DNA of 9,618 bases, from positions 502 through 10,119 of the forward strand of contig DJTQ01000261.1 in the NCBI GenBank assembly GCA_002439285.1, given 5' to 3'. The translations under genes and the position numbers were made by a program. Below the pieces are notes generated by a model that made no database searches, was not told where the DNA came from, and saw only the letters and a list, made by a program, of their open reading frames with translations. Below, piece by piece: positions 6,448-9,618 of this stretch. Position 1 is the first letter of the stretch; each line of letters begins with the position of its first letter. Source of the DNA: Paenibacillaceae bacterium UBA6304. Its GTDB lineage: Bacteria; Bacillota; Bacilli; Paenibacillales; Paenibacillaceae.

Positions 6448-7554
6448 ATGCTACGCCGCATTGTTGTCAAAATCGGGAGCAGCTCGCTGACTACCCGGGA
6501 AGGGGGACTGAATCGGGATTCCCTCACCTATTTCGCCTCGGAGCTTGCCTCTCTGAAGTCGATGGATGTACAAGTGCTGCTTGTCACTTCCGGCGCCGTC
6601 GCGGCGGGTTTCCGCGAAATCGGATATACCGAACGACCAAAACTGCTGCATGAAAAGCAAGCTGCCGCCGCAGTCGGCCAGGCGCTGTTGATGCAGAACT
6701 ACCGTGAAGCACTAGCAGTCCACGGGGTATCCGCAGCCCAAGTCCTGCTTACCCGTTCGGATTTTCAGAACCGGAAGCGGATGGGGAATGCCAGCATGGC
6801 GCTGGAAGAACTGCTCAGCCGCGGCATCCTCCCGATCATTAACGAGAACGACACCGTTTCGGTCGATGAATTGAAGTTCGGGGATAACGATACGTTATCG
6901 GCCCTGGTCGCCAATCTGATTAAAGCCGAACAACTGCTCATTATTACGGATACCGACGGGCTGTATACCCGGGATCCGAGGATCGATCCTGCAGCCGTCC
7001 ACATTGAACGTGTGCAGGAAATCACCGATGAAATCTACTCGATTGCCGGAGGTGCAGGTTCTTCCGTAGGTACCGGAGGTATGCGTTCCAAGATCGATGC
7101 GGCCAAGATCGCTTCCCGGGGCGGAGTTCCAGTTTTTGTCGGAAAAGTGGACCTCCCCGGAGAACTCCAGCGATCCTTTGAAGGGTCCGGTCGGGGCACC
7201 TATTTTGAAACCCATAGCTCCGCACTTCCGAGAAAAAAACAATGGCTCGGCTTTTTGTCCACCCCGATCGGAACGTTAACCGTAGATGCCGGAGCCGAAG
7301 AAGCGGTACTCCATGGCGGTCGCAGTCTGCTGCCGGTTGGCGTTCGAGGTGCCAAGGGACATTTTCAAACCGGCGATGTGGTTGAAGTGCAGAATATGGA
7401 TGGCGAGGTGTTGGGTCGAGGCATCGTCAATTATGACGCGGAACAACTGGGACAAATAATGGGCCTTCCAAGCAGCGAAGTGATGAAACAACTGAACGAA
7501 GTCCACCGGCTGGAAGTAATTCACCGGGACGAATGGATCTCTCTTAAATCTTAA
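6448..7554 (+). CDS. proB: Glutamate 5-kinase
   Basis: First enzyme of proline synthesis; it phosphorylates the gamma-carboxyl of glutamate with ATP and is usually inhibited by proline. The 368 residues comprise an amino-acid-kinase domain (VVKIGSSSLT at 6-15, the LVTSGAVAAG loop, INENDTVS, TDTDGLYTRDP, GTGGMRSKIDAAKIA) and a C-terminal PUA domain (about 275-355, beginning with the GTLTVDAGAEEAVL segment). ATG 6448 is chosen because AAGGAG lies eight bases upstream; the in-frame GTG at 6439 overlaps that site. It is the first gene after the T-box. Its last two sense codons and stop fall inside a 7-base tandem repeat that runs into the gap before proA. Confidence 0.97.
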   Translation: MLRRIVVKIGSSSLTTREGGLNRDSLTYFASELASLKSMDVQVLLVTSGAVAAGFREIGYTERPKLLHEKQAAAAVGQALLMQNYREALAVHGVSAAQVLLTRSDFQNRKRMGNASMALEELLSRGILPIINENDTVSVDELKFGDNDTLSALVANLIKAEQLLIITDTDGLYTRDPRIDPAAVHIERVQEITDEIYSIAGGAGSSVGTGGMRSKIDAAKIASRGGVPVFVGKVDLPGELQRSFEGSGRGTYFETHSSALPRKKQWLGFLSTPIGTLTVDAGAEEAVLHGGRSLLPVGVRGAKGHFQTGDVVEVQNMDGEVLGRGIVNYDAEQLGQIMGLPSSEVMKQLNEVHRLEVIHRDEWISLKS

Positions 7555-7576
7555 ATCTTAAGTCTTAAATATTAAA
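7542..7576 (+). repeat. Five tandem copies of TCTTAAA across the proB stop
   Basis: Units start at 7542, 7549, 7556, 7563 and 7570. Two are exact neighbours, the third ends in G, the fourth is exact, and the fifth reads TATTAAA. The first two hold the last sense codons and the TAA stop of proB; the rest fill most of the 51-base gap before proA, ending 16 bases before its AGGAGGT site. Confidence 0.85.
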
Positions 7577-7605
7577 TCAATTCATATTAAAGAGGAGGTA
7601 TTTCA

Positions 7606-8853
7606 ATGAGCGAAGTAAGACAAAAAGCGGAGCTGGCCGGTAAAGCGGCTGCCGTATTAGGCGGTTTGACTACCGATCAGAAGAACGAGGCCCTGCTCTC
7701 GGCAGCACAAGCGCTGGTTGAGAATAGCGATGCGATCATTACTGCTAACCGCGAGGATTTGCAGCGCGGCCGCGAGAACGGAACGTCTGAATCCCTGCTG
7801 GATCGGCTCGCTTTGAACCTAGACCGCATCGCCGGTATCGCCGAGGGTCTTCGGCAAATCACCGAGCTTCCCGATCCGGTCGGAGACGTGCTGGAGACGA
7901 TCGACCGCCCTAATGGACTGCATATCGTCAAACAGCGAGTCCCACTGGGCGTCATCGGCATCATTTATGAAGCCCGTCCCAATGTTACCGTCGATGCCGT
8001 CGGTCTTTGCCTGAAAACCGGTAACGCAGTTGTGCTGCGCGGCGGCTCCTCCGCCCTCTCCTCCAACCGCAAAATTGTGGAGATAATTCATGAGGCGCTT
8101 GCTACGACTGCCATTCCGCAGGATGCCGTACAACTCATTGAGGACCCTAATCGCTCCTCCGTAGACGAAATGCTGAAACTGAACGGCCTGCTCGATGTAG
8201 TCATCCCGCGTGGCGGTAGCTCCCTGATTCAAAATGTCGTTCAGAACGCCACCGTTCCGGTCATCGAAACCGGGGCCGGGATCTGCCATACGTATCTCGA
8301 TGCGACAGCTGACCCGGAAATGGCAGCCGCCATTTCGCTAAATTCCAAAGTGCAGCGTCCTTCCGTATGCAACGCCATGGAAACCCTGCTACTTCACAAA
8401 AACTTCGCGGACCTGCATCTGGCCGAGTTGGCGGAACGCTTCAAGGAGGCCAAGGTCGAGCTCAGAGGTTGCGATAAGACGAGAAGCCTTGTCCCTTGGG
8501 CAAAACAAGCAACCGACGAGGATTATGCCACAGAATACAATGACTACATTATGAACGTGAAGGTCGTCTCGGATTTGGATGAAGCGCTGGCCCATATCGC
8601 CGCCTTCGGCACGAAGCATTCCGAATGCATTGTGACGGCGGACAGCCAGAACGCCGCCCGCTTCCAACAGGAAGTGGACGCTGCGGCAGTCTACCATAAT
8701 GCTTCAACTCGTTTTACGGACGGCTTTGAATTCGGTTTTGGTGCCGAAATCGGCATCAGCACTCAGAAGCTTCACGCAAGAGGACCGATGGGCTTGCCTG
8801 CCCTGACGTCGACCAAATATATTATTCACGGAAACGGGCAAATCCGGCAATAA
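7606..8853 (+). CDS. proA: Gamma-glutamyl phosphate reductase
   Basis: Second enzyme of proline synthesis; it reduces gamma-glutamyl phosphate with NADPH to glutamate semialdehyde, which cyclises to pyrroline-5-carboxylate. The 415 residues match the usual length. It belongs to the aldehyde dehydrogenase superfamily: YEARPNVTVDAVGLCLKTGN at about 121-140, VVLRGGSSALSSN, VIETGAGICHTYLD, and the catalytic Cys255 in RPSVCNAMETLL. The C-terminal FGFGAEIGISTQKLHARGPM block is intact. ATG 7606 has AGGAGGT six bases upstream. It follows proB by 51 bases with no terminator, so it is in the same T-box-controlled transcript. Confidence 0.98.
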   Translation: MSEVRQKAELAGKAAAVLGGLTTDQKNEALLSAAQALVENSDAIITANREDLQRGRENGTSESLLDRLALNLDRIAGIAEGLRQITELPDPVGDVLETIDRPNGLHIVKQRVPLGVIGIIYEARPNVTVDAVGLCLKTGNAVVLRGGSSALSSNRKIVEIIHEALATTAIPQDAVQLIEDPNRSSVDEMLKLNGLLDVVIPRGGSSLIQNVVQNATVPVIETGAGICHTYLDATADPEMAAAISLNSKVQRPSVCNAMETLLLHKNFADLHLAELAERFKEAKVELRGCDKTRSLVPWAKQATDEDYATEYNDYIMNVKVVSDLDEALAHIAAFGTKHSECIVTADSQNAARFQQEVDAAAVYHNASTRFTDGFEFGFGAEIGISTQKLHARGPMGLPALTSTKYIIHGNGQIRQ

Positions 8854-8884
8854 AACGGATTAATATAAACCATAGGAGGGGCTA

Positions 8885-9618
8885 ATGATGAATTCCAATA
8901 CTTCGACATCACTGCATTCGATCTGTTTTTACGGGGCTGGTTCCATGGCCGAGGCGATCGTGCGCGGACTCATTCACAAGCAGGTCGCCGCTCCGGATAG
9001 GATCTCCATGCTAAACCGCAGCAGCGCGGAACGGCTGGACTACTTAAAGAAGCAGTACGGCGTTGTAACGGGCAATAGCGAAGAACAAAAAAACAAGTAC
9101 CTCAGTGAAGCTTCCATCATCGTTCTGGCCATGAAGCCGAAGGATGCCGGCGAGGCGCTTAAAGCGCTCGGTCCGCATCTTCGCGAGGACCAGCTTATCG
9201 TCTCCGTCATTGCCGGCCTTTCGATCTCCACGATCCAGGCGCTGCTTGGCGTCCAAGCACCCGTGGCGAGAACGATGCCCAATACTTCGAGCTCCATCGG
9301 ACTCGGAGCTACTGGAATCGCCTTTTCACCTGAGACTTCGCAAGACCAAATGAACCAGGTGTTGTCCATCTTTGAAGCCGTGGGGACCGTTAGCGTCATT
9401 CCTGAGGAAAAAATGGAGATTCTAACCGGCGTGTCCGGCAGCGGACCGGCATATATTTATTACATGATGGAAGCCATGATTGCTGCCGGAGTGGAAGGCG
9501 GATTGACGTCTGAGCAGACACGGGAGTTGACCGTGCAAACCGTGCTCGGCGCCGCTTCCATGATGATCGAAACCGGCGAAGACCCCGCCAAGCTGCGCAA
9601 GGATATTACTTCGCCGAA
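8885..9618 (+). CDS. proC: Pyrroline-5-carboxylate reductase, 3' end cut off
   Basis: Last enzyme of proline synthesis; it reduces pyrroline-5-carboxylate to proline with NAD(P)H. The window holds 244 full codons; the frame is open at the right edge, so the C-terminus is missing. The Rossmann start FYGAGSMAEAIVRGL lies at residues 15-29, AMKPKD follows, then RTMPNTSSSIGLGATGI, and the dimer-domain signature TGVSGSGPAYIYYMMEAM. The cut falls in the DITSP segment that normally reads SPGGTT. Two ATGs, 8885 and 8888, are in frame. AGGAGG (8874-8879) is five bases from the first and eight from the second, so 8888 is equally possible. It follows proA by 31 bases with no terminator, completing proBAC. 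Confidence 0.96.
   Translation, partial: MMNSNTSTSLHSICFYGAGSMAEAIVRGLIHKQVAAPDRISMLNRSSAERLDYLKKQYGVVTGNSEEQKNKYLSEASIIVLAMKPKDAGEALKALGPHLREDQLIVSVIAGLSISTIQALLGVQAPVARTMPNTSSSIGLGATGIAFSPETSQDQMNQVLSIFEAVGTVSVIPEEKMEILTGVSGSGPAYIYYMMEAMIAAGVEGGLTSEQTRELTVQTVLGAASMMIETGEDPAKLRKDITSP

Overview
The window looks like a chromosome segment of a low-to-mid GC Firmicute of the Bacillales, most likely Paenibacillus or a close relative. This rests on strong AGGAGG-type ribosome binding sites, a two-subunit isopropylmalate isomerase (LeuC/LeuD), a SipS-size signal peptidase I with one N-terminal membrane segment, and a proline operon (proB-proA-proC) led by a T-box RNA. The genus is an inference from gene style, not from a database search.

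Bases 1-910 hold no intact gene. They contain, from left to right: a terminator hairpin at the window edge; a long imperfect inverted repeat (about 50-174); a broken minus-strand coding remnant with a Cys-rich motif (179-359); an ordered array of four 21-bp palindromes (402-586); and a minus-strand remnant of what looks like the zinc-finger N-terminus of an IS91-type transposase (666-827). I read this stretch as a decayed mobile-element or repeat zone.

Bases 911-3190 are the leuCD operon on the minus strand, with its terminator at the left and its own promoter at the right. Just upstream of that promoter is a regular ATAG-N7-CTAT-N7-ATAG array, the kind of site bound by LysR-type activators. 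Bases 3200-4190 hold a second minus-strand unit: signal peptidase I followed by a 78-residue two-helix membrane protein with a split zinc-ribbon, ending in its own terminator. A LysR-type regulator (4255-5163) diverges from the signal peptidase gene and overlaps tail-to-tail with a nitrilase-superfamily amidase (5151-5960, minus), probably an omega-amidase.

Bases 6112-9618 are the proline biosynthesis operon. A promoter and a complete T-box leader (Stem I with K-turn, specifier loop, AG-rich apex, two small stems, antiterminator and competing terminator) precede proB, proA and proC; proC runs off the window. Together ProB, ProA and ProC convert glutamate to proline. The leader should let the operon be read only when uncharged tRNA-Pro accumulates. 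The window is therefore mostly amino-acid biosynthesis (leucine, proline) plus protein export; the least explained parts are the repeat zone at the left and the candidate leuC operator.
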